A program made the translations under genes and the position numbers. DNA of 64,000 bases from Archangium sp. (GTDB taxonomy: Bacteria > Myxococcota > Myxococcia > Myxococcales > Myxococcaceae): contig JAUYRZ010000027.1 in assembly GCA_030695565.1 (NCBI GenBank), positions 179,538 through 243,537 of the forward strand. The letters are read 5' to 3'. Below the pieces are notes generated by a model. The model had not been told where the DNA came from. It saw only the letters and a list, made by a program, of their open reading frames with translations, and searched no databases. Below, in pieces: positions 17,195 through 25,574 of the stretch. The stretch's first letter is position 1. Every line of letters starts with the position of its first letter.

Positions 17195-18262
17195 ATGGAA
17201 TCGGTCGAGCCGAACGAAGTGCTGGAAGTCTCGCCTCTCTGGATGGTGAGTCAGGCACCCACGCTCAACGAGCTCGTGATGGCTCTCAAGCGGGCGCGCA
17301 TCGAGCTGGAGACGGGCACGTTCGGCGGCCGCCTCGTCTTCTCGAGGGTGCAGCTCGCTCAGGCGCGCGCCGAGTTCGGCGCCATGATTCGCCGAGGCGA
17401 GAAAGATTTGCACGCGTTGGCCGGCCTGCTCGCGCAAGAGTTGCTGGGCACCTACGCCCTGCGAAGCTCGGCCATCGGTGAGATCGAACGCACCCGCGAG
17501 CGTTTCACCCTGACCATCGACGTGTCGGAACAAGAGGTGGCCGGTTCGACCGACCTCGATCTCGGCACCCGCATCCTGGCGCGCCTGGCCATCGCCGATC
17601 ACCGCGGGTGGATGCGCGCCGTCCTCGTCTCGAACGTCGTGGAGTATGAGCCCGCCGGTCCCACCGCGCTCAACGTCTACCGCATCCTCACGCGCATCAA
17701 GGCGGAGGAGGAGATCTGGAACAAGGTGGTCGACGAACTCTTCGATCTCGACCGCATCGTCTTGAAGGACAAGCAGCTGCGTCACCTCGGCCGGTACGTC
17801 AAAGACGTGTTCGGCATCAAGATCGTGGTGGGCGTCGATGACGACGCGCGCCGCCTGCAGGCCCACCTCGCTTCGTTGTCGTTTTCAGAGGAGCGCCTGA
17901 GCGACCGCGGTCTGCCCGGCAACGAGAAACACGCCCGGCTCGAGGTGGTGGAGACCAAGGACTACCTCGAGCGGCCTTCTCGTAAACAGTCGGGCTGGTC
18001 GGCCCTCAAGTCGGTGGTGCGGTGGGCCGATCGCACCTTCGAGATCCAGGTGCAGCCGCTCTCGAACTTCCTGCACGAGCGCGAGAAGCTGACGCGCGAG
18101 AGCCACGCCAGCTTCAAGAGCACCCGTGAACGTGTTCGCGACGAGGTGGCTGAACGGTTGCCGCTCTTCGGGTTCTACCGGGCGCTCTTGCGCTGGTTGT
18201 TCCTCGACCCTTCGTCAGATGCCCCGCATCAAGAAGGAGTCGAAGTCATCCTCGTCGACTAG
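17195..18262 (+). CDS. RelA/SpoT nucleotidyltransferase-like protein, divergent
   Basis: A 355-residue soluble protein. The C-terminal half reads like a RelA/SpoT fold: VKDVFGIKIVVGVDDDARRL, then VETKDYLERPSRKQSGWSALK, then DRTFEIQVQPLSNFLHER. These correspond to the KDYI.KPK..GYRSLH and EIQ(V/I)RT motifs of ppGpp synthetases. The GYRSLH equivalent is G-W-S-A-L-K, so the aromatic is Trp and the His is lost. The E-I-Q is kept. The N-terminal ~150 residues are helical with no recognised domain. It may be a divergent nucleotidyltransferase or a catalytically dead relative. The 3' end overlaps the convergent small gene by 48 bp. Confidence 0.55.
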   Translation: MESVEPNEVLEVSPLWMVSQAPTLNELVMALKRARIELETGTFGGRLVFSRVQLAQARAEFGAMIRRGEKDLHALAGLLAQELLGTYALRSSAIGEIERTRERFTLTIDVSEQEVAGSTDLDLGTRILARLAIADHRGWMRAVLVSNVVEYEPAGPTALNVYRILTRIKAEEEIWNKVVDELFDLDRIVLKDKQLRHLGRYVKDVFGIKIVVGVDDDARRLQAHLASLSFSEERLSDRGLPGNEKHARLEVVETKDYLERPSRKQSGWSALKSVVRWADRTFEIQVQPLSNFLHEREKLTRESHASFKSTRERVRDEVAERLPLFGFYRALLRWLFLDPSSDAPHQEGVEVILVD

Positions 18263-18538
18263 CGGCGAGACCGCGGTCAGCGGAGTCATGATCATGATCA
18301 TCTGGATCAGCTCCTCGTCGGTGGTGGTCTCGGCGTAGGCCTCGTTGAGCGCCCACTCGATGGGCGCCTTGAGGTCGTCCATCTCTTCGCCTCGCAGCAG
18401 CAGGATCGCCGCGGCGTGCGCGACGGCCGCGTGCCAACGATCGGTGGGCACACACCGCGTCGTGTGCCGGCTCACGAAGCCATCGGCGATGAGCCGCTGC
18501 AAGACGCGGTCGTCAGGGTGTCTGCTGGTCAGTTCCAT
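18215..18538 (-). CDS. Small protein of unknown function, twin paralogue A
   Basis: A 107-residue soluble protein. The core RWHAAVAHAAAILLLRGEE, WALNEAYAE and IMTPLTAV is shared with the neighbouring gene at 18602-18898 (about 34 of 58 positions by eye). No known domain recognised. It contains no obvious membrane segment. Ribosome-binding site GGAG precedes the ATG. A 33-bp element just upstream (18574-18606) recurs before the AhpD-like gene. Its 3' end overlaps the RelA/SpoT-like gene. An acidic, Asp-rich tail (DEDDFDSF) follows the conserved core. Confidence 0.65.
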   Translation of the reverse strand: MELTSRHPDDRVLQRLIADGFVSRHTTRCVPTDRWHAAVAHAAAILLLRGEEMDDLKAPIEWALNEAYAETTTDEELIQMIMIMTPLTAVSPLVDEDDFDSFLMRGI

Positions 18539-18573
18539 GAACGTCTCCGTGCGAGCAGGTGGGACCTCGCAGT

Positions 18574-18606
18574 CCGACGAGAACGACCGGGCCGTCTGAA
18601 CTCAAC
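18574..18606 (-). promoter_or_regulatory. Shared upstream element, copy near paralogue A
   Basis: 33 bp that match 19415-19447 at 28 positions. On the minus strand it opens with GTTGAGTTC and closes with GTCGTTCTCGTCGG. It sits 35 bp before the paralogue A start and overlaps the stop of paralogue B. Could be a promoter or operator; the role is inferred from position only. Confidence 0.45.
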
Positions 18607-18898
18607 CTTGAGTGCTGACCTCGCCCCGGCCGTTTGGCCCGGCCTGTTCGTCGTGCAACGTGACCGCGGTCAGCGGCGTCATCACCGCCACCATCTCCAC
18701 CAGCTCGTCGTCGCTGGCCGAGCCCGCGTAGTTTTCCGACAGGGCCCACGCGACGGGCACCCGCAGATCCACCAGATCTTCGCCGCGTGACAGCAGCTGC
18801 GTCGCAGCGCGGGCCACCGCGGCGTGCCAGCGGTGCGTGGGCTCGCCGTGCCCGTTCACGAAGTCATCGGCGGTCAACCGATTGAGCGCCTCAGACAC
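18602..18898 (-). CDS. Small protein of unknown function, twin paralogue B
   Basis: A 98-residue soluble protein (GTG 18898) that shares RWHAAVARAATQLLSRGE, the central WAL-E-YA pattern and VMTPLTAV with paralogue A. It follows the AhpD-like gene with an 8-bp overlap, so it is translated from the same message. The conserved W-H, R-G-E and M-T-P-L-T motifs look like a real uncharacterised family. No catalytic signature is recognised. The tandem arrangement suggests gene duplication. Confidence 0.65.
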   Translation of the reverse strand: MSEALNRLTADDFVNGHGEPTHRWHAAVARAATQLLSRGEDLVDLRVPVAWALSENYAGSASDDELVEMVAVMTPLTAVTLHDEQAGPNGRGEVSTQG

Positions 18899-19337
18899 GG
18901 GCCTGATCCTTCGGCTTGCTCTTCGCTTCAGGGGCCTTCTGCGCTTGCTGCGCCTTGATGTTGCTGACGATCTGCAACGTCTCGGTCTTGAACTCCTCGT
19001 ACTCGATGCCGATCGAGTTGAGGAAGGTGCTCGCCGCCATCGTGTGCGCGCCCATCATGCAGGCTTCGGCGATCTCGTCTTCGGTCGCGCCGTTGAGCCG
19101 GGCGGCTTCGATGTGGAACAGCTGGCAGTACTTGCAGCGCGTCGCGCCCGAGACGGCCAGGCCGATCAGCTCTTTGTACTTGTTGGGAATCTTCGTCTCG
19201 CCCAGCTGCAAGTCGCGCATCTGGGTCCAGAAGCCCTGGATCGCGCTCTCGGGCATCAAGTGCACCCACTGGGGCACGAGGCCGAACGTCTCTGTTATTT
19301 CCTGCTCTACCTGCGTTCTCTTGTTGGTCGTTGCCAT
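18891..19337 (-). CDS. AhpD/carboxymuconolactone decarboxylase-family protein
   Basis: A 148-residue protein starting at the ATG at 19337 (MATTNKRTQVEQEITE), preceded by GGAGACG. It has the AhpD-type redox pair C-x-x-C with a following His (TRCKYCQLFHIEAARLNGA). The family contains alkylhydroperoxidases and decarboxylases, so a peroxidase or other thiol redox role is likely. A Lys/Ala-rich tail follows the domain. First gene of an operon with paralogues B and A. A 33-bp upstream element is shared with paralogue A. Confidence 0.8.
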   Translation of the reverse strand: MATTNKRTQVEQEITETFGLVPQWVHLMPESAIQGFWTQMRDLQLGETKIPNKYKELIGLAVSGATRCKYCQLFHIEAARLNGATEDEIAEACMMGAHTMAASTFLNSIGIEYEEFKTETLQIVSNIKAQQAQKAPEAKSKPKDQARV

Positions 19338-19414
19338 GACTCGTCTCCACGCGAGCCCCGGCCATGCGACGAAGACACCACTGCTGATCATCTCGCGACC
19401 TGCGGGCCCGCACC

Positions 19415-19447
19415 CCGACGAGAACGACGGGGCGGGGCGAACTCAAC
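19415..19447 (-). promoter_or_regulatory. Shared upstream element, copy before the AhpD-like gene
   Basis: 28 of 33 bases are identical to 18574-18606, in the same orientation relative to the downstream gene. It lies 78 bp before the AhpD-like start. Both downstream genes also share GGAGACG before their ATG. Confidence 0.45.
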
Positions 19448-19455
19448 TGGCCGAG

Positions 19456-19487
19456 CGGCCCCTCACCCCGGGGGGCGAGGGAGAGGC
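19456..19487. repeat. Dispersed palindromic repeat, copy 4 (partial)
   Basis: GCCCCTCACCCCGG followed by GGGCGAGGGAGAGG. A shortened copy in the intergenic gap downstream of the SPFH gene. Confidence 0.65.
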
Positions 19488-20378
19488 TCAGCCCGTTCGG
19501 GCCGCCGGCTGCTGGATGTCGGGCAACATCGCGGCGTCGAGCACGCGCAGCTCCTTGCCGTCGAAACCCCGGAACGCCACGGTGCGGGCGCCCCGAATCT
19601 GGGCCAGCTCGTAGAGCGCGTTGTACGCGTCGAACACCGCGGGCCGCGACTTGAGCTTCTGCAACGCGCGGCCGACGGCCAACGGGTACTGAGACTTCGC
19701 TTCGCCCACCAGAGAAGCCACCCGGCGGGAGGTCTCGGCCTCGAGCTGGGCCACGTCGAGGCGGCCCTGCTCCATCAGCACCGCGCGCGCACGCTCGAGG
19801 CGGGCGGCGACCGTGCCGAACACCTGGCGGGAGACCTCAGGCAGCAACGCCACGTGACGCACGAAGACCTGATCGACCTTCACGCCCCACCGTTCGGTCT
19901 CCGACGAGACGTCGCGCTGGAGCTTGGCGCCCAGGTCCTTCCGGTCATCCAGGATCTCCTGGAAGTCGCGGCTGCCCAGAATCGTCATCGCCGCGTGCAG
20001 CACCAGGTTCTGCGTCGCCTTGTCCCAGTCCTCCACGGCGAAGAGCGCCTTCTCGGGGTCGACGATGCGCAGCTCGAGCCAGAGGTCGGCCACCACCGTG
20101 GTGCCGCGGGCGTCGTTGAGCCGCAGATCGTGAATGACGCGGAAGTCGCGCGCCATTGAGACCTGCTGCACCTTCACCCACGGCAGCCACTTCGTCGGGT
20201 ACAGCACCAGACCCGGCTTGTCGTACTTCGCCACCAGCTTGCCGAAGCGGGTCACCAGCGCGACGTGTTCGTCTTCCACGCCGATGTAGATTCCACGCCA
20301 CGCGATCGAGAGCAGGGTGAGCGCAACCACGCCCGCCGCCCCGCCCAGGGACAACCACATCCAGTCGTTACCGGTCAT
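19488..20378 (-). CDS. SPFH/band 7 (stomatin-like) membrane protein
   Basis: A 296-residue protein with one N-terminal membrane helix and an SPFH domain (EDEHVALVTRFGKL, YPTKWLPWVKVQQVSM). The helical stretch RLERARAVLMEQGRLDVAQLEAETSRR is typical of stomatin/slipin proteins. SPFH proteins form ring-like membrane scaffolds and often regulate membrane proteins or proteases. It is coupled by a 4-bp overlap to a second SPFH gene upstream. Both lie downstream of the SulP-carbonic anhydrase gene. No NfeD-like partner is visible. Confidence 0.82.
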   Translation of the reverse strand: MTGNDWMWLSLGGAAGVVALTLLSIAWRGIYIGVEDEHVALVTRFGKLVAKYDKPGLVLYPTKWLPWVKVQQVSMARDFRVIHDLRLNDARGTTVVADLWLELRIVDPEKALFAVEDWDKATQNLVLHAAMTILGSRDFQEILDDRKDLGAKLQRDVSSETERWGVKVDQVFVRHVALLPEVSRQVFGTVAARLERARAVLMEQGRLDVAQLEAETSRRVASLVGEAKSQYPLAVGRALQKLKSRPAVFDAYNALYELAQIRGARTVAFRGFDGKELRVLDAAMLPDIQQPAARTG

Positions 20379-21265
20379 CGGCCACCTCCCAGCTGCTTCT
20401 GATCATCTTTGACGTAGACGGTGCGCGACTCCGAGAGCACTTCAGCGCGGCGGCGTGACAGGTAAGCGTCGAGCACGCCCGACTTGTCCAGCTCCGAGAG
20501 GTGCCGGCCCAGCTCGGTGATCTCTTCTTCCACGGCGGCCGCGCGGGTCTGGGCGATCGCCACGCCCTGCTCGGCAGACATCACCCGCTGCGCACACTCG
20601 CTCTGGCTGCGAAAACGCATCGACTCGGCTTCAGCGCGCGCGCTCATCACCGCGTTGAGTGCGTCGGCCAGTTCATCAGGCGGGTGGAGGTCGGTGATGT
20701 CGACGGCCTCGAAGTTCACCCCGTAGTCCTGCAGTTCCTTGCGGGCGAAGTCGGCGATGCGATCGTTGAGCAGCTTGCGATCGCGGCGCACCAGGGCGAA
20801 CGAGCCGCCCAGATCGTCACCCAGGGTCTTCAGGTCGGCCTTCATCACCGGCCCCTTCACGTTGGCGATCTCGTTGCGCAGCAGGCTCGAGAAGAGGCCC
20901 GCCACGTGCTCCTTCCGGTGGTGCAGCCCGAAGAGGTACTTGGCGATGCCGTCGCGCTGCGGCGCGTAGCGGAGCATCGACTGCAGGCGAATCACCGTGC
21001 CGTCGTTGAGCATCATGGGCTCGGCGCCCGCTTCACCACCCAGGGTGATCAGCTGCTCGCGCAACGAGACGACCTTCACCTCTTCGAAGGCCCACTTGAA
21101 GTGGAGCCCCGGCCCATGCAGCAACAGCTTGCCGTCGGGCCCATGGCGCGCGGCGCCGAAGCGGATCACCACCGCCACCTGGCCTTCTTCCACGCGGAAG
21201 AAACAATCTTTGGCGACCCACCAGAAGAACAACACAAACCCAACCAGTAACCCTGTGAGAAACAT
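20375..21265 (-). CDS. SPFH/band 7 (prohibitin/HflK-like) membrane protein
   Basis: A 296-residue protein with one N-terminal membrane helix, an SPFH domain (EEGQVAVVIRFGAA, GLHFKWAFEEVKVVSLR) and a long charged helix (MSARAEAESMRFRSQSECAQR). It likely oligomerises with its neighbour at 19488-20378. A strong ribosome-binding site AAAGGAG precedes the ATG. The gene starts only 11 bp after the SulP-carbonic anhydrase stop, so the three genes form one transcription unit. Confidence 0.82.
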   Translation of the reverse strand: MFLTGLLVGFVLFFWWVAKDCFFRVEEGQVAVVIRFGAARHGPDGKLLLHGPGLHFKWAFEEVKVVSLREQLITLGGEAGAEPMMLNDGTVIRLQSMLRYAPQRDGIAKYLFGLHHRKEHVAGLFSSLLRNEIANVKGPVMKADLKTLGDDLGGSFALVRRDRKLLNDRIADFARKELQDYGVNFEAVDITDLHPPDELADALNAVMSARAEAESMRFRSQSECAQRVMSAEQGVAIAQTRAAAVEEEITELGRHLSELDKSGVLDAYLSRRRAEVLSESRTVYVKDDQKQLGGGR

Positions 21266-21276
21266 GAAGTGCTCCT

Positions 21277-23388
21277 TTAGAAACGATCGTTGGAGGGGCG
21301 AGCCCAGCGCTCGTCCCAGGAAGAGGGGTCACCCGCGTTGCTGTTGAGCTTCGGGGCAGGGTGACCGGCATCGAGCAGACGGCGGTACGCGGCGGCCAGC
21401 CCGCGGTTCACGTCGACCACGTCTTCGTTGAAGTGGTGCTGCGCATCGCTGGCCGGTGCGAGCGCGTCGGCCTTGTCCTGGGTGTCGATGATCGCGCCGT
21501 GCGGCACGAAGCGGCCGTCAGGCACTTCGACACCCACCACGATCGACCCGATGCCCACGAAGCAGTTCCGCCCGACCACCGAGTCGTGCACCACGGCCTT
21601 GAAGCCGATGAAGGTGTCGTCGCCCACGTAGCAGGGGCCGTGCACCAGCGCGTCGTGCGCCACCGAGACGTTGCGCCCGATGAAGACGGCCCACTTCTCG
21701 CCTGCGACCTCGACGTGCCGCTGCTTGAGCGCGTGAATCACCACGCCGTCTTGCAGGTTGGTGTTGGGCCCGATGAAGAAGGGTGTGCCTTCGTCGGCGC
21801 GCACCGAGCTGCCCGCGGCGATGTGCACGTTCTCGCCGAGCACCACCTGGCCGATCACCGCCGCCTGGTGATGCACGAACGAGGTGCTGGGGATGACGGG
21901 GTTGCTGCGCACGTGCGCCATCCACTCGGCAGCGCTGCCGGTGACGTCGCGCTGCACCTGGCGGGCGAGCGCGTGCTCTTTGTGCAGCACCGCACGCACG
22001 CCGTTGGCTAGCACCGGCTTCTCGGCGGCCTGCTTGCGATCCTTGCGGTGGATGACGAAGTAGTTGAACGCGTGAATGAGCAGGCCACCAGCCAGGCCCG
22101 CCATCAGGTGACCCGAGATGGTGCCGGCCGCGGTGACCAGGAAGGCGATCGCTTCGACCTTCTCGTGGCGGAACAGCTCGATGAGCAGCCCGACGTCGAT
22201 GAGCCGCATGCCGATGACGCAGAGCAGGCCGGCCAGCGCGGCCAGCGGCACCTTGGCGATCAAGCCCGACATGAGGAGCACGGCCGCTCCGAGGAAGACG
22301 GCGTGGAGAATGCTCGCCACCTTGGTGCGCGCGCCGCTCTGCACGTTGACGCCGCTGCGCACCACCACGCCCGAGACGGGCATGCCGGAGAAGAAGCCCA
22401 CGGTGAGGTTGGCCAGGCCCTGGCCGAAGAGCTCGAGGCTGGGCTGCGCCGGCCGGATGATGTTGTCGCCTTGCATGCGATCGACCGCGCGGGAGGCGAG
22501 CAGCGACTCGGCCGACGCGAGGAAGGCCAGCGGCAACGCGGCGAGGAACAGCTCACCGAACCGGCCGTCAGCGATGGTGGGGAAGGAGAACGGAGGGAAG
22601 GTGCTGGGCACCTCGCCCACCCGCGTCACGTCCCACCCCACGTAGTTGGCGATGAAGGTGACCACGCCCACGCCCACGATCGCGGCGGGGAAGCGTTTGA
22701 AGCGGGCGGTGCCCACCACCAGCAGCGCGACGAACAGGCCGCACACCACCGCGAGCCACTCGACCTCCTTGAGCCAGTCGGGGCGGTGGATCATCGCGGC
22801 GAGCTCGGAGACCCGGTAGTCGAAGCCCAGCAGCTCGGGGATCTGTTGATCGAGCAGCTTGATGCCCACGCCCGTGGTGAAGCCGGCCAGCACGCTCTCG
22901 GGCACCCTGGCCATCAGGTGACCTGCGCGCGTGAAGGCGAGGATCAACTGAAAGCCGCCCACGATGAGCGCGGTCATCGCCACACCTTCGGGCCCGAACC
23001 CCAGCGCGATGCCCATCACGATGGACGAGAGCGCGGCCGCGGGGCCGGTCACCTGGAGCGGTGCACCCCCGATGAAGGCGGCGATGAAGCCGCCGATCGC
23101 CCCGGCCACCAGACCCGCGGCGGGAGGCAGACCGCTCGCCACGGCCAGCGCGAGATTCAAGGGCAAGGCGACCGCGGCCACCGTCAGGCCCGCGAGCACG
23201 TCTTGCGGCAGGCTCTGCTGCTTGTGGATGTCGGTGAGGGTGCCCTTGTACGAGCTCCACATCTCCGCCCAGTCCCGGGTGAGCGGTTCAGTCCAGGAGT
23301 GGATGAGCGGTTTGGTGCCCCGGCTGACCCGGCGGGCTTTGCCACCGGGCGGTGCTTTCGTGGGATGGGCTGCTGCAGGAGAGGTCAT
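21277..23388 (-). CDS. SulP anion/bicarbonate transporter fused to gamma-class carbonic anhydrase
   Basis: A 703-residue protein starting at the ATG at 23388. Residues ~60-440 form a SulP core with about ten membrane helices (PQDVLAGLTVAAVALPLNLA, APLQVTGPAAALSS) and no visible STAS domain. Residues ~495-680 are a left-handed beta-helix very like the archaeal Cam enzyme. Zinc ligands match at His552 (DGVVIHAL), His578 and His583 (SVAHDALVHGP). R-A-D-E-G at ~531-535 keeps the Cam Arg and Glu. The loop after His552 is about 10 residues shorter than in Cam, as in CamH. Likely couples bicarbonate or other anion transport to CO2/HCO3 interconversion (inference). Confidence 0.85.
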   Translation of the reverse strand: MTSPAAAHPTKAPPGGKARRVSRGTKPLIHSWTEPLTRDWAEMWSSYKGTLTDIHKQQSLPQDVLAGLTVAAVALPLNLALAVASGLPPAAGLVAGAIGGFIAAFIGGAPLQVTGPAAALSSIVMGIALGFGPEGVAMTALIVGGFQLILAFTRAGHLMARVPESVLAGFTTGVGIKLLDQQIPELLGFDYRVSELAAMIHRPDWLKEVEWLAVVCGLFVALLVVGTARFKRFPAAIVGVGVVTFIANYVGWDVTRVGEVPSTFPPFSFPTIADGRFGELFLAALPLAFLASAESLLASRAVDRMQGDNIIRPAQPSLELFGQGLANLTVGFFSGMPVSGVVVRSGVNVQSGARTKVASILHAVFLGAAVLLMSGLIAKVPLAALAGLLCVIGMRLIDVGLLIELFRHEKVEAIAFLVTAAGTISGHLMAGLAGGLLIHAFNYFVIHRKDRKQAAEKPVLANGVRAVLHKEHALARQVQRDVTGSAAEWMAHVRSNPVIPSTSFVHHQAAVIGQVVLGENVHIAAGSSVRADEGTPFFIGPNTNLQDGVVIHALKQRHVEVAGEKWAVFIGRNVSVAHDALVHGPCYVGDDTFIGFKAVVHDSVVGRNCFVGIGSIVVGVEVPDGRFVPHGAIIDTQDKADALAPASDAQHHFNEDVVDVNRGLAAAYRRLLDAGHPAPKLNSNAGDPSSWDERWARPSNDRF

Positions 23389-23504
23389 TGAGGGTCCTTG
23401 CGCGCGCGCCGGGAACAGCCGGAGCCGAACAGTGAGAGGTGAAGGGCGCAGAGGCCTGGGGGCCGCGCGCGGTCGGTACTTCGCCGAGGAGATGGGGTCG
23501 TGCG

Positions 23505-23807
23505 TCAGGCGATCGGAGGCCGGTGCAACCGCTCGGTCCACAGGAACGAGCTGAACCAGCCCGTCGTGTCGCGCGACACTTCACGGGCATGACCGCCGAT
23601 GGGGAGCGTGAACTCGGTGTGCTCGACCTCGACGTCGTCTTCCACGAACGCGCCCATGCGGGTGGCGGCGGCACCCGGAGACGCTGCGCTGGCAGCCTTC
23701 ATGGTGTCGGCGTCAGGTGCGCAGGGCAGCGGCTGGCCGATGGGCATCAGCAGCATCGCCACCACCACCAGCGTGAGAGTTGCACCCTGTCGGGAAAAGC
23801 CGTCCAT
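23505..23807 (-). CDS. Small exported protein, unknown
   Basis: A 100-residue protein starting at the ATG at 23807 (MDGFSRQGATLTLVVVAMLL). The N-terminal hydrophobic stretch is consistent with a signal sequence or anchor. The rest is a short acidic region (FVEDDVEVEHTEF) with no recognised domain. It lies 117 bp upstream of the SulP-carbonic anhydrase gene on the same strand, and may be its leader gene. Coding status is moderately certain. A 13-residue upstream extension is possible. Confidence 0.5.
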   Translation of the reverse strand: MDGFSRQGATLTLVVVAMLLMPIGQPLPCAPDADTMKAASAASPGAAATRMGAFVEDDVEVEHTEFTLPIGGHAREVSRDTTGWFSSFLWTERLHRPPIA

Positions 23808-23850
23808 TGGCCGGGGCAGATAACCCCGAAGCCTGACGCGGTGCAATGAG

Positions 23851-25557
23851 CTAGGGGCGAATCCCAGTCCCTACGCCTAGATAGACGACACCATCCCGGC
23901 CCGTTCCTTCGAGTTCCACGACCAAAGTGTCGGCACTTACAGACACTCCCGTGGGGGCGGTGAGCTCGATCGCGTCGGGGGGAACGGTGCCAAAGGTGAG
24001 GGGCGGGGTGAGCCCACCGGGGGCGGCGAGGGCCCATTTGGGCAGCCCGGCGGCGTCGAACACGGTGACCCGGGCGGCGGCCCGGGGCGGCAACCAGGTG
24101 ATGGCCGAGCCGACGAAGGTGGCGGTGACCTCGATGCGATCTTCACCGCGCTGGAGCTTGAGCGTGAGGGGCTCATTGGGGCACGAGACGAACCGCTGGC
24201 CGCCGCGGCGTTGCTGGTCTCCGCTGGCGGTCGAGCTGCTCACCCGGGCGCCGAAATAGACGGAGCTCAGCAGGGGCACGTTGAGGGTGAACGAGCCATC
24301 GGCGCCGGAAGGGGCGGCGAGGCTGCAGCGGGTGCCGTTCTTCCCGCAGAAGGCCGACACCGCGTTGCCGGCGACGGAATCATCGAAGCCCACCACCTCG
24401 GCGTTGGGCACCGGGTTTCCCTGCAGGTCGATCACCCGGCCGGAGAAACGGCAGAGCGCGGAGAGCTGGAGCGCGTCGGCCAGCACGGGGAGCTCACCCA
24501 GCTGTTTGCATCCACCGCTGCCACATTGCCCGGCCGTGGTCGGGCGGGGAAACGTTCCGAGCGCATACGGCAGGCCTGCGTACTGGCCCGCGCCTTTGAG
24601 CAAGGCGTCACTGAGCGCAGCGCTGGCGCAGAACGTTCCTGCTTCGTCCGTGGAGACCGGCTCGGTGCCCGGTAAAGAGATCGAGGCACCCCGCGCGGGT
24701 TTTCCTTCGGCCAGCAACGTTCCACTCACGCAGCCTTCAGCAGCGCGCACGCCCAGCACGGCCACGAAACGATCGGTGGTGAAGGGCAGCTGCGCGACCG
24801 CACCACCGGCGTATTCCGCGCGCTGAAGCAGCGGCAGGGCGCTCTCGGGGATGGGCAGGCCCGACTCGGAGTGCAGCGGCACGGGAGGCAGGCGCGCCCA
24901 CTGGCCCAGGCGTGGATCGAAGGTGGCGGCCGCGACCTCGAGGAAGCCGGTGCCGGGCGTGGCGTCGCTCAATCGGCTCCATGAAGAGAGCGGCACGCGC
25001 AAGGCGAGGCTGCCCGTGGTTCCTCCGCTGAGCTTCACGAAGGCCATCGAGAGCACGTGAGGCCGCTCGGCATCGACGTCGACCTGCACCGGGTTCTCCA
25101 GCTCGAGGTCGAAGCTGGCCACGGTGCCCGCGGCGCCTTGCGGTGGTTCGGTCCACTGCAGATCGATCGCGGGCGCGGAGCAGTTGGCGTCGACGCACTC
25201 CAGGGTGTCGAGCGGCTCGAGCGAGAACGAGGTGGTGAGCTCGGTGAAGGGCCCGACGGTGAAGGCCTTGGCGAAGGGCGCGAAGTTCGCAGCTTCGGTG
25301 ATCAACACGACACGCGTGCCTTGCGTGACGGTGACGGCGAGCCGGTAGCCGCCCGCAGAAGATGTCGTGTTGCTGGCGAGCTCTTCACCCGTGGCTGCGC
25401 GGCGCAAGGTGAGCGTCGCATCAGGCAACGCCTCACCTCGCTGCGAATACCCGCCCGCGTAGACGGTGCCGGTGAGCACCAGCTGCGCCGACTCGGGCTT
25501 GCGCAGACTCGGAGGACACGCCGTGAGCGCGAGCAGGAAGATCACAGAACACCGCAT
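23851..25557 (-). CDS. Lipoprotein with carboxypeptidase-regulatory-like domains
   Basis: A 568-residue protein starting at the ATG at 25557. The signal sequence ends in a lipobox (LLALTACPP). Two carboxypeptidase regulatory-like beta-sandwich units are suggested: GEALPDATLTL with SAGGYRLAVTV, and GNPVPNAEVVGFD with GADGSFTLNVP. Several Cys pairs occur in between. This is a secreted or outer-membrane-anchored lipoprotein of unknown function. It is divergent from the S9 peptidase with repeat copy 5 between the starts. Open reading frame upstream of 25557 is a shadow. Confidence 0.7.
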   Translation of the reverse strand: MRCSVIFLLALTACPPSLRKPESAQLVLTGTVYAGGYSQRGEALPDATLTLRRAATGEELASNTTSSAGGYRLAVTVTQGTRVVLITEAANFAPFAKAFTVGPFTELTTSFSLEPLDTLECVDANCSAPAIDLQWTEPPQGAAGTVASFDLELENPVQVDVDAERPHVLSMAFVKLSGGTTGSLALRVPLSSWSRLSDATPGTGFLEVAAATFDPRLGQWARLPPVPLHSESGLPIPESALPLLQRAEYAGGAVAQLPFTTDRFVAVLGVRAAEGCVSGTLLAEGKPARGASISLPGTEPVSTDEAGTFCASAALSDALLKGAGQYAGLPYALGTFPRPTTAGQCGSGGCKQLGELPVLADALQLSALCRFSGRVIDLQGNPVPNAEVVGFDDSVAGNAVSAFCGKNGTRCSLAAPSGADGSFTLNVPLLSSVYFGARVSSSTASGDQQRRGGQRFVSCPNEPLTLKLQRGEDRIEVTATFVGSAITWLPPRAAARVTVFDAAGLPKWALAAPGGLTPPLTFGTVPPDAIELTAPTGVSVSADTLVVELEGTGRDGVVYLGVGTGIRP

Positions 25558-25574
25558 GACGTCGCGACCTAGCA

